From: Planctomycetota bacterium
Lineage (GTDB): Bacteria > Planctomycetota > Planctomycetia > Pirellulales > Pirellulaceae
Length of the DNA: 32,860 nucleotides
Direction of reading: 5' to 3'
Assembly (NCBI GenBank): GCA_026692845.1
Contig: JAPLNM010000060.1
Span: 1 to 32,860 of the forward strand
The notes below the pieces were generated by a model. The model was given only the letters and a program-made list of their open reading frames with translations, made no database searches and was not told the DNA's origin. This document shows, piece after piece, positions 25,677 through 32,860 of this stretch. The position numbers and the translations under genes were made by a program. The stretch's first letter is position 1; every line of letters starts with the position of its first letter.

Positions 25677-26735
25677 ATGGCAATCTCCGCATTCCCCAAA
25701 TTCATCGCCGCACTGGCCATTCTATCCTCGGCCGCTTGGTGCGATGACCAAGAACTCAAACTCCTCGCGAAAAACCAAGCCAAGAGCTTGTCGATCGCCT
25801 TCCAAAATGCAGCCAACCAAGCCATGCCCGCTGTCGTTACCGTGCTTGCAAAACGCGCCGATGTCGATGTGACCCTCGATGAACTCGATCTGCTCGACAG
25901 CAACAGCACCCGAAACTTCAACATCGGATCAGGCGTGATTCTCGAAGGAAACGGTCTATGCGTCACGAACCACCATGTCATCAAAGAATCCAAAGGGATC
26001 CGCGTGCGACTCGCCGACGGTCGCGAGCTCCTGGGAAATGATCCAATCAGCGATCCATCAAGCGATATCGCCATCTTTCGAATCTCCTCGGATGCACCTT
26101 TGCCCCATGTCGAACTGGGAAACTCCGACCGCCTTCAAATCGGCGATTGGGTCCTTGCCATCGGGAGCCCCTTTGCCCTCGAACAAACCGTCAGCGTCGG
26201 GATCATCAGCTCCAAAGGTCGCGCCCTGAGCCGACTCGTCGAAGGCCAACTGCTCCAAACCGACGCGGCGATCAATCCAGGCAACTCCGGTGGCGCAATG
26301 ATCGACCTCGACGGGCAACTCGTCGGTATCAACACCGCGATCATGACCACAAGCGGTTCATTCCAAGGTGTTGGATTCGCAATCCCAAGCTCCCGTGTCC
26401 AATGGATCACCCGGGAACTGTCGTCCTTCGGCAAAGTCCGACGCGCCAAAGTCGGCATGCGAGTCGAACCTCTGACCCAAGCTCAGGCCGATGAACTCAA
26501 ACTACCCATCCGCGGTGGTGTGAGCGTCACTAGGATCAACCCCGATAGCCCCGCCCAAAACGCCGGCCTGAAAATCGAAGATGTCATCCTGGAAATCGCC
26601 AAACAAAGAGTCTTTACTCCCGAAGACTTCCGCAGCGTCGTCGAACAACTCCCGGCCGATAAACCCTATCCGGTGACCATCCTCCGCTCGACGGAGAAAC
26701 TCACCCTCGAAATCACTCCGATCATCAACGAATAA
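25677..26735 (+). CDS. Exported HtrA/Deg-type serine protease with one PDZ domain
   Basis: The product is a trypsin-like periplasmic quality-control protease of family S1C. A signal peptide occupies about 1-22 (ending SAAWC). The catalytic triad is visible: His100 in TNHHVI, Asp130 in SSDIAIF, and Ser204 in NPGNSGGAM. One PDZ domain follows from about 255 to 350 (VGMRVEPLTQAQADEL, then RINPDSPAQNAGLKIEDVIL). With 352 residues and a single PDZ domain it resembles DegS or short HtrA forms rather than two-PDZ DegP. W21-C22 might permit lipidation, but the motif is poor. It is monocistronic and convergent with fabG. Confidence 0.95.
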   Translation: MAISAFPKFIAALAILSSAAWCDDQELKLLAKNQAKSLSIAFQNAANQAMPAVVTVLAKRADVDVTLDELDLLDSNSTRNFNIGSGVILEGNGLCVTNHHVIKESKGIRVRLADGRELLGNDPISDPSSDIAIFRISSDAPLPHVELGNSDRLQIGDWVLAIGSPFALEQTVSVGIISSKGRALSRLVEGQLLQTDAAINPGNSGGAMIDLDGQLVGINTAIMTTSGSFQGVGFAIPSSRVQWITRELSSFGKVRRAKVGMRVEPLTQAQADELKLPIRGGVSVTRINPDSPAQNAGLKIEDVILEIAKQRVFTPEDFRSVVEQLPADKPYPVTILRSTEKLTLEITPIINE

Positions 26736-26770
26736 ACACCTAGCCACATAGCTCTGATCCCATAGTCCAG

Positions 26771-26800
26771 ACCCCAAAGTTCAGGAGCCTCGATTGGGGT
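26771..26800. terminator. Possible bidirectional terminator hairpin between the htrA-like gene and fabG
   Basis: ACCCCAA (26771-26777) pairs with TTGGGGT (26794-26800) across a 16-nt loop, in the 99-bp gap between convergent genes. There is no T-run on either side, so termination is uncertain. Confidence 0.4.
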
Positions 26801-26834
26801 GCCTAAGAATCACCTCAAGCAAATCGCATCACGA

Positions 26835-27599
26835 TCAGCCCGTCATCCCACCGTCGACGGTCAAGACCTGCCCGGTCACATAACTGGCCGCAGGACTCGC
26901 AAGGAACAGCACGCAAGCTGCCACGTCGTCGGGTTGCCCTAATCGGTTCGCAGGCACCCGCTTCTTAACCTCATCGACCACCGCGTCTCCGAGCGCCTTG
27001 GTCATCTCGCTCTCGATAAAGCCAGGAGCAACCGCATTGACCGTGATCTTACGCTTGGCCAGCTCCCGAGATAGCGATCGGGTAAATCCAATCATCCCTG
27101 CCTTCGTCGCCGAGTAATTCGTCTGGCCAGCATTTCCGATCAAGCCCGATACGCTCGACATGTTGATGATCCGGCCATATCGCTGACCCATCATGATCCG
27201 TGTCGCAGCGCGACAACACAGAAAACAACTCGTCAGATTTGCGGCGATGATCTCGTCCCATTGCGAATCGGTCATCCGAGGCAACAGCGTGTCGCGAGTG
27301 ATCCCGGCGTTGTTGACCAAAATATCCAACCGCTTGTACTCGATCTCGACGGTCTCAAAAATCTTCTCGACCGAGGTCCGATCCGTCACGTCGCAAGACA
27401 GCGCTACGGCGTCTCCACCCGCAGCGCGGATCGCTGCGACGGTCTCCTCGAGCTTCTCGGCGTTTCTGGCCACACACAGTACCTTCGCTCCGTTCTCCCC
27501 AAGCCGCATCGCGACGGCTTTTCCCAAGCCCTGCGATGCTCCGGTGACCATCGCTACTTGACCCTGTAAATTTGCAGAAAGTCCCAATGAAGTAGCCAT
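26835..27599 (-). CDS. fabG: 3-oxoacyl-[acyl-carrier-protein] reductase
   Basis: FabG reduces 3-oxoacyl-ACP with NADPH in fatty acid elongation. The ATG at 27599 gives 254 residues and has an AGGAG site 8 nt upstream; the upstream extension of the frame overlaps fabD and is rejected. The Rossmann motif TGASQGLG is at 19-26, NNAG at 96-99, and the catalytic residues Asn121, Ser149, Tyr162 and Lys166 (YSATK) are all present. The C-terminus [12 protein letters not shown] is typical. It is the last gene of the rpmF-fabD-fabG run, 38 nt after fabD; no acpP follows. Confidence 0.96.
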   Translation of the reverse strand: MATSLGLSANLQGQVAMVTGASQGLGKAVAMRLGENGAKVLCVARNAEKLEETVAAIRAAGGDAVALSCDVTDRTSVEKIFETVEIEYKRLDILVNNAGITRDTLLPRMTDSQWDEIIAANLTSCFLCCRAATRIMMGQRYGRIINMSSVSGLIGNAGQTNYSATKAGMIGFTRSLSRELAKRKITVNAVAPGFIESEMTKALGDAVVDEVKKRVPANRLGQPDDVAACVLFLASPAASYVTGQVLTVDGGMTG

Positions 27600-27637
27600 A
27601 AACGTCGCTCCTAGAATCCAATAAAAGAATGTTTCGA

Positions 27638-28546
27638 CTAATCCCCAAAAGCCTCGCAAGGAGCTTTGCGGTCGGTCCGTTTGAGCGTGCCAGTGAGCAC
27701 CCTGCCTGTCCCGATTTCGTAAAACTGATCGACGCCCATGTCCAAAAGTTTACGCAAAGATGCTTCCCACAAAACCGGGGATACGATTTGACGCGGCAAC
27801 AATCCCGCAAACGCACTGGCTCGGTCATGCACCTGCGCATCGACATTGGCCACCAACGGAACCCTCGAATCGATCAACTCGGCTTGCTCCAAGGCTCTTT
27901 GCAACACCTCGACGGCCGATTGCATGATGTCGGTGTGAAAAGCCCCAGCGACGGCCAAACGGATGAACTTATAACCCGCCTCGCTGACGAGCGTTTCACA
28001 GGCCCGCATCGACTCGGTATGACCAGAGATCGCAATGTTGCCCGGACACAACAGATTCGCTAATTGCAGAATCTCACCCGGACGACGCGCTTGATCGCAA
28101 TACGACTGAACCTGATCGCGATCCAATCCAATGACACTGGCCATCTGACTCGAAACCGTACTAGCCGCCGACTGCATCGCCCGACCACGCTCCGCGACAA
28201 GAGAAACCCCGTTCTCAAAGCCCAAAGCTCCAGCGGCATACAACGCCGAATACTCTCCAAGACTCAGTCCGGCAACCGCGACGACTTGGGCAGATACCTC
28301 AGGACGCTGTTCATAGAAGTCCGCCAAAGCGGCGGCAGAATGGACAAACAAGGCAGGTTGGCTGTTGCTCGTCAAATTCAACTCAGTATCCGGACCACCG
28401 ATACACAACTGAGCCAAATCATAGCCGAGTATTTCAGATGCCGTGGTGAACAAATCGCGAGCTCGCTCGCTTCGCGCAAGCAAACCCGCAGCCATTCCGA
28501 CCGCTTGGGCTCCTTGCCCAGGAAAAAGCAACGCGACTTTTGCCAC
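27638..28546 (-). CDS. fabD: Malonyl-CoA:ACP transacylase
   Basis: FabD loads malonyl groups from CoA onto acyl carrier protein. The 302-residue product begins [17 protein letters not shown], with the nucleophile Ser95 in GLSLGEYSA, Arg120 in AERGRAM, and His204 in AGAFHTDIM: the complete active-site set. The segment [13 protein letters not shown] near the C-terminus matches the family 'vpvvsNvtg'. It lies 53 nt after rpmF and 38 nt before fabG. Confidence 0.96.
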   Translation of the reverse strand: MAKVALLFPGQGAQAVGMAAGLLARSERARDLFTTASEILGYDLAQLCIGGPDTELNLTSNSQPALFVHSAAALADFYEQRPEVSAQVVAVAGLSLGEYSALYAAGALGFENGVSLVAERGRAMQSAASTVSSQMASVIGLDRDQVQSYCDQARRPGEILQLANLLCPGNIAISGHTESMRACETLVSEAGYKFIRLAVAGAFHTDIMQSAVEVLQRALEQAELIDSRVPLVANVDAQVHDRASAFAGLLPRQIVSPVLWEASLRKLLDMGVDQFYEIGTGRVLTGTLKRTDRKAPCEAFGD

Positions 28547-28599
28547 GGTCCCTCCTTAGACGATTCGAAACAAACTGCGACGAACCGAGAAGATTCAGA

Positions 28600-28788
28600 C
28601 TACTCTTGAGTCTGGCCCATATCGACCACAACGCGGCCCATATAGTACCCACACTTGGGGCAAACACAGTGGGTAGGAACTACTGTGCTGCACTTGCTGC
28701 AGACCTGCAGTTGCTTGGGCTTTTTGGCATGGTGCGCACGTCGCTTACCAGACCGGGAATTCGAATGTCGTCTCTTAGGTACTGCCAT
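28600..28788 (-). CDS. rpmF: 50S ribosomal protein L32 (bL32), zinc-ribbon form
   Basis: L32 is a small large-subunit protein. The 62-residue product begins MAVPKRRHSNSRSGKRRAHH, the family start, and carries C30-x2-C33 and C43-x2-C46, the zinc ribbon (an extra Cys lies at 41). It is the first gene of a transcript with fabD and fabG. The rpmF-fab linkage is known from many bacteria, but here plsX and fabH, which usually lie between, are missing. Confidence 0.96.
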   Translation of the reverse strand: MAVPKRRHSNSRSGKRRAHHAKKPKQLQVCSKCSTVVPTHCVCPKCGYYMGRVVVDMGQTQE

Positions 28789-28926
28789 GATTCAGGTCCA
28801 CGAATTTGCAGACAAAATAGATGTGTAAACCTCACCGAGCAGCTCTCGTTAGCCCAACTCGGCTGCCTCCGAAAACCAAATGATCGGGTTTCCCTTCATT
28901 CAGCCTCAAAAGACACTGGGGCAAGG

Positions 28927-28955
28927 AAATTACCTCTTAGACTCGATTCTGTCAA
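28927..28955 (-). promoter_or_regulatory. Promoter of the rpmF-fabD-fabG operon
   Basis: On the minus strand TTGACA (28955-28950) is followed by a 17-nt spacer and TAATTT (28932-28927). It is the best sigma70-like match in the window and leaves a leader of about 130 nt before rpmF, in the gap after the peptidase gene. Confidence 0.65.
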
Positions 28956-28965
28956 GACTTAATGC

Positions 28966-31170
28966 TCAGTCCTTGAGCCCGCGGCGGATCAAAAGCGCCT
29001 CGACCCCTGGTTCCTGTCCCCGGAAATCAATGTATTGCTGCATCACCTCCCGCGAACCTCCCCGCGAAAGCACCTTCTCGCGAAACAAGGTCCCGTTGGC
29101 CGATGTCAAACCACCCGAACGCTTCATAAAGGCATAAGCATCCGCAGCCAAAACCTCGCTCCATAAGTAAGCGTAATACCCGGCGGAGTAGCCCCCCGAC
29201 CAAACATGTGCAAAGTACGCACTGCGGTACCGGGGCGGGACGGCAGCCAAATCGACCCCAAACTTAGCCAAAAGCTGCTTTTCAAATCCGACGACATCCC
29301 CAGGCACTTCCTCAGGGCTTAGCGAATGCCATCCCAAATCCAGCAGCGCCGCCGAAAGATACTCCAACGAATCGAAACCCTTGTTGAACTTGCTTGCCGC
29401 TATCGCCTTGTCCAGGAGTTCCTTGGGCAAGACCTCTGCGGTTTGATAGTGCCTGGCATAATTGGCCAAAATGTCCGGCTCGATCGCCCAGTCCTCATGG
29501 AATGTCGAGGGAAACTCGACGTAATCTCGCGGGACGCTCGTGCCGGATAAACTCGGATACTCGACGGCCGAAAAAAGTCCATGAACGCCGTGGCCAAGCT
29601 CATGGAACATCGTCTGAACGTGATCCAGACTCATCAGCGCCGGTTCGCCCGGGGCCGGACTCGGAATGTTCATGACGTTGATCACCACAGGCAACTGATG
29701 GAGCAACCGCGACTGCGAGACCAACGAGTCCATCCAAGCCCCACCGCGCTTCGAATCCCTCTGGAAATAGTCGGCGTAGAACAATCCGATCGGCTTGCCA
29801 TCTTTCCCGACGACATCAAATACACGAACCGTCGGATGCCACACGGGCAAATCCGTTCGCTCCTTGAACTCCATCCCGTAGAGCTTGTTGTACGTATAAA
29901 ACACACCGTTTTTCAGTACGCTCTCTAGCTCAAAATAAGGCTTGATCGCACTCTCGTCGACCTGATACTTCTTGGCCCGGACCTTCTCGGCATAGTACTC
30001 CCAATCCCAAGCCTCCGGCGGGCCGCTCAACCCATCCTCTTTCATCGCTGCGGTGATCAGTGCCGCTTCGGATTTGACCTTCTCGACGACCCCTGGCACC
30101 AAATCCTGCAACATCTTCATGGCCGCCTTGGGGTTGCCAGCCATCTGGTTCTCCAAAGTAAACGAAGCATGATCGCTGTAGCCGAGCAACCTAGCCCTGC
30201 GTGCCCTGAGCGTGGCTAACTCCAAAACAATCGGCTGATTGTCGATCCCCGCATTTTCTCCCAACGCGCGATTGGCACTGGCCAACCACACCCGTCGGCG
30301 AAGCTCGCGATTCTTCAACGATGTCAAAACCGGCTGCCTTGTCGTGTTGGTGATCGCCAACAAATACTTTCCATCCTGCCCCCGCGCACTGGCCGACTGC
30401 TTGGCCGCAGCGATCTCTCCGTCACTCATCCCTGCAAGCTGGGCGATGTCATCGACCAATACGGCTCGCTCCTTGGTCACCGCCAACAAATGGTTCTGAA
30501 ACTGAGTCGTGAGCGTCGAAATCCGCTCGTTGATCGCTCGGACCTCGATCTGCTGGGGCTCGGATAGCTTGGCCCCGGCCCGCACGAAATCCTCATACGT
30601 CTTCTTGAGCAACCTCTGCTGCTCTTCGCTGAGCTTCAACTCTTGACGCTCGCTCCAGAGCCGCTCGACTCGAGCAAACAATGGCTTGTCCAAATAAATG
30701 TCGTCGGAATGCCGAGCCAACTTCGGGGCCACCTCGCGTTCGATTTCCTGGATCGCTTCGTTGGTGTGAGCACCTGCCAAATTGAAAAAGACCGCTGAGA
30801 CGCGCGTGAGAATCTCTCCGGACTTCTCCATCGAAACCAGCGTATTTTCAAATGAGGGTGGATCCTGCTGCCGGGCGATCGAGCGTACTTGCTCGAGCTG
30901 CTGGGCGAACCCTGCATCAAAGGCACTGGCGAAATGCTCTGGCTTGATCGATGCGAAATCAGGTGCTTGAAATGGAAGTTTACTAGCCGCAAAAAATGGA
31001 TTGTCGTGGTTCATCGTTTTGATACTGGTCTTGTCGGTCGATCGGGTTCCTGAAGCGTCCTGTCCCCAAACCATTGGGCCCGCTTCGATCACCCATGAAG
31101 CCTGCACTCCGATCGCACAGACCAACCCAACCTTCCCTAGACCCATCCCCCATCGAACTCTTTTATTCAT
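28966..31170 (-). CDS. dcp: Exported M3-family metallopeptidase (Dcp/oligopeptidase A-like)
   Basis: The product is a zinc peptidase that cleaves short peptides. The HEXXH motif is HELGH at about residues 523-527 (in MFHELGHGVHGLF). The Dcp-type continuation SGTSVPRDYVEFPSTFHEDW carries the likely third zinc ligand, and FNKGFDSLEYLSAALLDLGW completes the family C-terminal half. The ATG at 31170 gives 734 residues with a signal-peptide-like start (basic MNKRVRWGMGLGK, then a hydrophobic run to about residue 30); an ATG at 31185 would add five residues. Export would be unusual for classic oligopeptidase A but occurs in environmental Dcp homologues. It appears monocistronic. Confidence 0.9.
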   Translation of the reverse strand: MNKRVRWGMGLGKVGLVCAIGVQASWVIEAGPMVWGQDASGTRSTDKTSIKTMNHDNPFFAASKLPFQAPDFASIKPEHFASAFDAGFAQQLEQVRSIARQQDPPSFENTLVSMEKSGEILTRVSAVFFNLAGAHTNEAIQEIEREVAPKLARHSDDIYLDKPLFARVERLWSERQELKLSEEQQRLLKKTYEDFVRAGAKLSEPQQIEVRAINERISTLTTQFQNHLLAVTKERAVLVDDIAQLAGMSDGEIAAAKQSASARGQDGKYLLAITNTTRQPVLTSLKNRELRRRVWLASANRALGENAGIDNQPIVLELATLRARRARLLGYSDHASFTLENQMAGNPKAAMKMLQDLVPGVVEKVKSEAALITAAMKEDGLSGPPEAWDWEYYAEKVRAKKYQVDESAIKPYFELESVLKNGVFYTYNKLYGMEFKERTDLPVWHPTVRVFDVVGKDGKPIGLFYADYFQRDSKRGGAWMDSLVSQSRLLHQLPVVINVMNIPSPAPGEPALMSLDHVQTMFHELGHGVHGLFSAVEYPSLSGTSVPRDYVEFPSTFHEDWAIEPDILANYARHYQTAEVLPKELLDKAIAASKFNKGFDSLEYLSAALLDLGWHSLSPEEVPGDVVGFEKQLLAKFGVDLAAVPPRYRSAYFAHVWSGGYSAGYYAYLWSEVLAADAYAFMKRSGGLTSANGTLFREKVLSRGGSREVMQQYIDFRGQEPGVEALLIRRGLKD

Positions 31171-31270
31171 GGCTCCATCTCGCATCGCGTGGCTAAAAAC
31201 CCATCTAAGCTCCCTATGGTAACCGATCCATCAAATCCGATCAGCCAACCCCGAAGGAATATTTTTTTGA

Positions 31271-31444
31271 GGCTGATTCAAATCGCCCAACCGCTGTCGC
31301 TGGTTGGCTAACCGACAACTGATTCACTCTGTGAGCCGCCTAGGCGCAAGCCGCGGGCTATTGCCATAAGCCCCGCACCGATCCGATCGTGCTGCACCGC
31401 CGGAATTCGCTTACCTGCTGGAGCCCAAACGCAGCGTCGTAGGG
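31271..31444. repeat. RAYT-island repeat, unit 1 (A-type end)
   Basis: This is a 174-bp unit beginning GGCTGATTCAAATCGCCCAA and ending with the A-type segment (GGAATTCGCTTACCTGCTGG, then CAAACGCAGCGTCGTA). It is the most diverged of the units in its first 60 bp. Like all units it contains a near-palindrome, GCGGGCTA..CATAAGCCCCGC, and a GCACCGATCCGATCGTGC inverted repeat. The 100 bp before it (31171-31270) are the leader of the peptidase gene and hold nothing else I can name. Confidence 0.9.
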
Positions 31445-31617
31445 GGCTGATTTAAATGCCCAACCGCTTGCGCTGGTTGGCTCACCGACAGGTGATTCAC
31501 CCTGTGAGCCGCCTAGGCGCAAGCCGCGGGCTATGGCTATAAGCCCCGCACCGATCCGATTGTGCTGCACCGCCGGAATTCGCTTACCTGCTGGGGCCCA
31601 AACGCAGCGTCGTAGGG
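31445..31617. repeat. RAYT-island repeat, unit 2 (A-type end)
   Basis: A 173-bp copy directly abutting unit 1 in the same orientation. It has the paired segments GGCTCAC and GTGAGCC around AGGTGATTCACCCT, and GCTTGCGC facing GCGCAAGC, so the left half can fold into one long imperfect hairpin. Confidence 0.93.
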
Positions 31618-31802
31618 GGCTGATTCAAATCCGCCCAACCGCTTGCGCTGGTTGGCTCACCGACAGGTGATTCCCCCTGTGAGCCGCCTAGGCGCAAGCC
31701 GCGGGCTATGGCCATAAACCCCGCACCGATCCGATCGTGCTGCACCGCCGGAATTGTCCACCCGCACGAGTCCAGCTCGGGCCTAAACGCAGAGTCGTAG
31801 GG
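31618..31802. repeat. RAYT-island repeat, unit 3 (B-type end)
   Basis: A 185-bp copy abutting unit 2. It shares the left 130 bp with the other units but has a different, longer right segment (GTCCACCCGCACGAGTCCAG) in place of CGCTTACCTGCTGG, before the common AACGCAG-GTCGTAGG end. Confidence 0.93.
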
Positions 31803-31893
31803 GGCTGATTTAAATACGCCCAACCGCTTGCGCTGGTTGGCTCACGGGTGATTCACCCCGTGAGCCAACCAGCGCAAGCCGCGGGCGATTGCT
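31803..31893. repeat. Truncated repeat unit 4 with a perfect 23-bp-stem hairpin upstream of the transposase gene
   Basis: Only the left half of the unit is present. Here the imperfect hairpin of the other units is perfect: 31826-31848 (GCTTGCGCTGGTTGGCTCAC then GGG) is the exact reverse complement of 31857-31879, around an 8-nt loop (TGATTCAC). The unit ends about 105 nt before the transposase start; an AT-rich stretch fills the rest. Confidence 0.93.
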
Positions 31894-31999
31894 ATTTCAT
31901 GGTCGAATCAAATCAAGGCACGAAATCCGAAATACGTTTTTTTAACCAAAACAAGGTTCTTTTCTGATTTTTCGCTATAACGAAAAAAAGGAGCGGACT

Positions 32000-32461
32000 A
32001 TGAATGGACCACTGGCGTACTTTATAACTTGGACCGTATATGGAACGCATTTACCTGGCTCCGAGAAATGGTGGAGAAACCGATCGGAAATATCACTGCC
32101 GCCCAGACCCAAGTTAGAGGAGTGGTGCCGAAATCAGCTTCGGTATCCAGTTCTTACACTGTCGGTTGATGAACGACAAGTTGTGAAATCCACAGTTGCA
32201 CTTCACGCGAATATCCGAAAATGGAATCTATGGGCTGTGAACGCTAGGACCAACCACGTTCATGTGGTAATCAGCGCTCAATCGGTTTTATGGAATATCA
32301 TTAGGGATCAGTTGAAAGCATATTGCACACGTGATTTGAGAACGGATTTCTCCAGGTGGAGGGGACGGCCAGTATGGACTAAGGGGGGTGACTGTGAGTT
32401 CATTGATACGATGGACGAACTCGAAAATGTAATAAATTACGTATTGTATGGACAAGACTGA
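32000..32461 (+). CDS. REP-associated tyrosine transposase-like protein (Y1/HUH family, RAYT)
   Basis: The 153-residue product belongs to the single-strand HUH nucleases related to IS200 transposases. The HUH motif is HVH at 86-88 in NHVHVVIS; it is preceded by the N-terminal YFITWTVYGTHLPG typical of RAYT proteins, and the C-terminal helix INYVLYGQD offers Tyr147 or Tyr150 as the catalytic tyrosine. An AGGAG site lies 7 nt before the ATG. RAYT proteins cut and join at palindromic repeats; this gene is bounded by such repeats, and its stop codon almost touches the next unit. Its base composition is visibly more AT-rich than the neighbours, which suggests foreign origin. It is complete, not obviously decayed. 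Confidence 0.88.
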   Translation: MNGPLAYFITWTVYGTHLPGSEKWWRNRSEISLPPRPKLEEWCRNQLRYPVLTLSVDERQVVKSTVALHANIRKWNLWAVNARTNHVHVVISAQSVLWNIIRDQLKAYCTRDLRTDFSRWRGRPVWTKGGDCEFIDTMDELENVINYVLYGQD

Positions 32462-32462
32462 A

Positions 32463-32638
32463 CTGAATCGCCCAACCGCTTGCGCTGGTTGGCTCACCGA
32501 CAGTGATTCCCCCTGTGAGCCGCCTAGGCGCAAGCCGCGGGCTATGGCCATAAACCCCGCACCGATCCGATCGTGCTGCACCCCCGGGATTGTCCACCCG
32601 CACGAGTCCAGCTGGGGCCCAAACGCAGCGTCGTAGGG
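32463..32638. repeat. RAYT-island repeat, unit 5 (B-type end)
   Basis: Starts 2 nt after the transposase stop, with its first few bases trimmed (CTGAATCGCCCAACCGC). It has the B-type right segment, like unit 3, so the gene is flanked on both sides by B-type copies. Confidence 0.92.
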
Positions 32639-32813
32639 GGCTGATTTAAATACGCCCAACCGCTTGCGCTGGTTGGCTCACCGACAGGTGATTCACCCTG
32701 TGAGCCGCCTAGGCGCAAGCCGCGGGCTATGGCCATAAGCCCCGCACCGATCCGATCGTGCTGCACCGCCGGAATTCGCTTACCTGCTGGAGCCCAAACG
32801 CAGCGTCGTAGGG
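32639..32813. repeat. RAYT-island repeat, unit 6 (A-type end)
   Basis: A 175-bp copy abutting unit 5 in the same orientation, with the A-type right segment. It is nearly identical to unit 2. Confidence 0.93.
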
Positions 32814-32860
32814 GGCTGATTCAAATCCGCCCAACCGCTTGCGCTGGTTGGCTCACCGAC
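32814..32860. repeat. RAYT-island repeat, unit 7 (cut by the window end)
   Basis: The first 47 bp of a further unit (GGCTGATTCAAATCCGCCCA and on to GGCTCACCGAC). The array therefore continues beyond the window. Confidence 0.9.

Noticed and set aside
31358-31823. Minus-strand open frames of 70-79 codons in the repeat array
   Set aside because: They recur identically in every repeat unit, lack ribosome sites, and follow the repeat's boundaries; they are by-products of a DNA repeat.
32288-32766. Minus-strand frames of 74-123 codons across the transposase 3' end and units 5-6
   Set aside because: They are the same repeat-derived peptide fused to antisense of the transposase gene.
31271-32860. 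CRISPR array
   Set aside because: The repeated unit is about 175-185 bp and contiguous with no unique spacers of uniform size, and no cas genes are near.

Overview
The window looks like a chromosomal segment of a planctomycete, most likely a Pirellulaceae relative of Rhodopirellula or Blastopirellula. This is inferred from gene content and layout: an S10-spc ribosomal cluster that stops at adk with no alpha operon after it, loosely packed ribosomal genes, large Gly/Pro-rich membrane proteins beside a PilM-like protein, and an exported HEAT/TPR-type protein. No database search was possible.

Layout. Positions 1-586 (minus strand, cut by the window edge) hold the start of a gene whose product resembles the second half of a peptide-synthetase condensation domain. 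A 393-bp non-coding island with direct and inverted repeats (587-979) follows. From 980 to 12975 a minus-strand ribosomal cluster runs leftward in the order rpsJ, rplC, rplD, rplW, rplB, rpsS, rplV, rpsC, rplP, rpmC, rpsQ, rplN, rplX, rplE, rpsN, rpsH, rplF, rplR, rpsE, rplO, secY, adk. It has a strong promoter-like sequence before rpsJ and a terminator-like hairpin between rplO and secY.

Upstream on the same strand (13310-20330) is a three-gene operon. It encodes a PilM-PilN-like fusion, then two single-pass membrane proteins with Gly- and Pro-rich repeats. I read these as a planctomycete version of the inner-membrane platform of a type IV pilus or type II secretion machine. The operon has its own promoter and ends in a clear intrinsic terminator.

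Positions 20622-28788 hold housekeeping genes on both strands: an exported HEAT/TPR-like protein (+), argG and a pyrimidine-nucleoside phosphorylase gene (-), a divergent HtrA-like protease gene (+), and a compact rpmF-fabD-fabG operon (-) with a good promoter. An exported M3-family peptidase gene (-) follows.

The right end (31271-32860) is accessory DNA: at least seven same-direction copies of a palindrome-rich repeat of about 175-185 bp. Among them sits a small HUH/Y1 transposase of the REP-associated (RAYT) type, with a perfect 23-bp-stem hairpin just upstream. This RAYT-plus-large-repeat island is the best candidate for an undescribed system in the window; the PilM-PilN fusion operon is the second.
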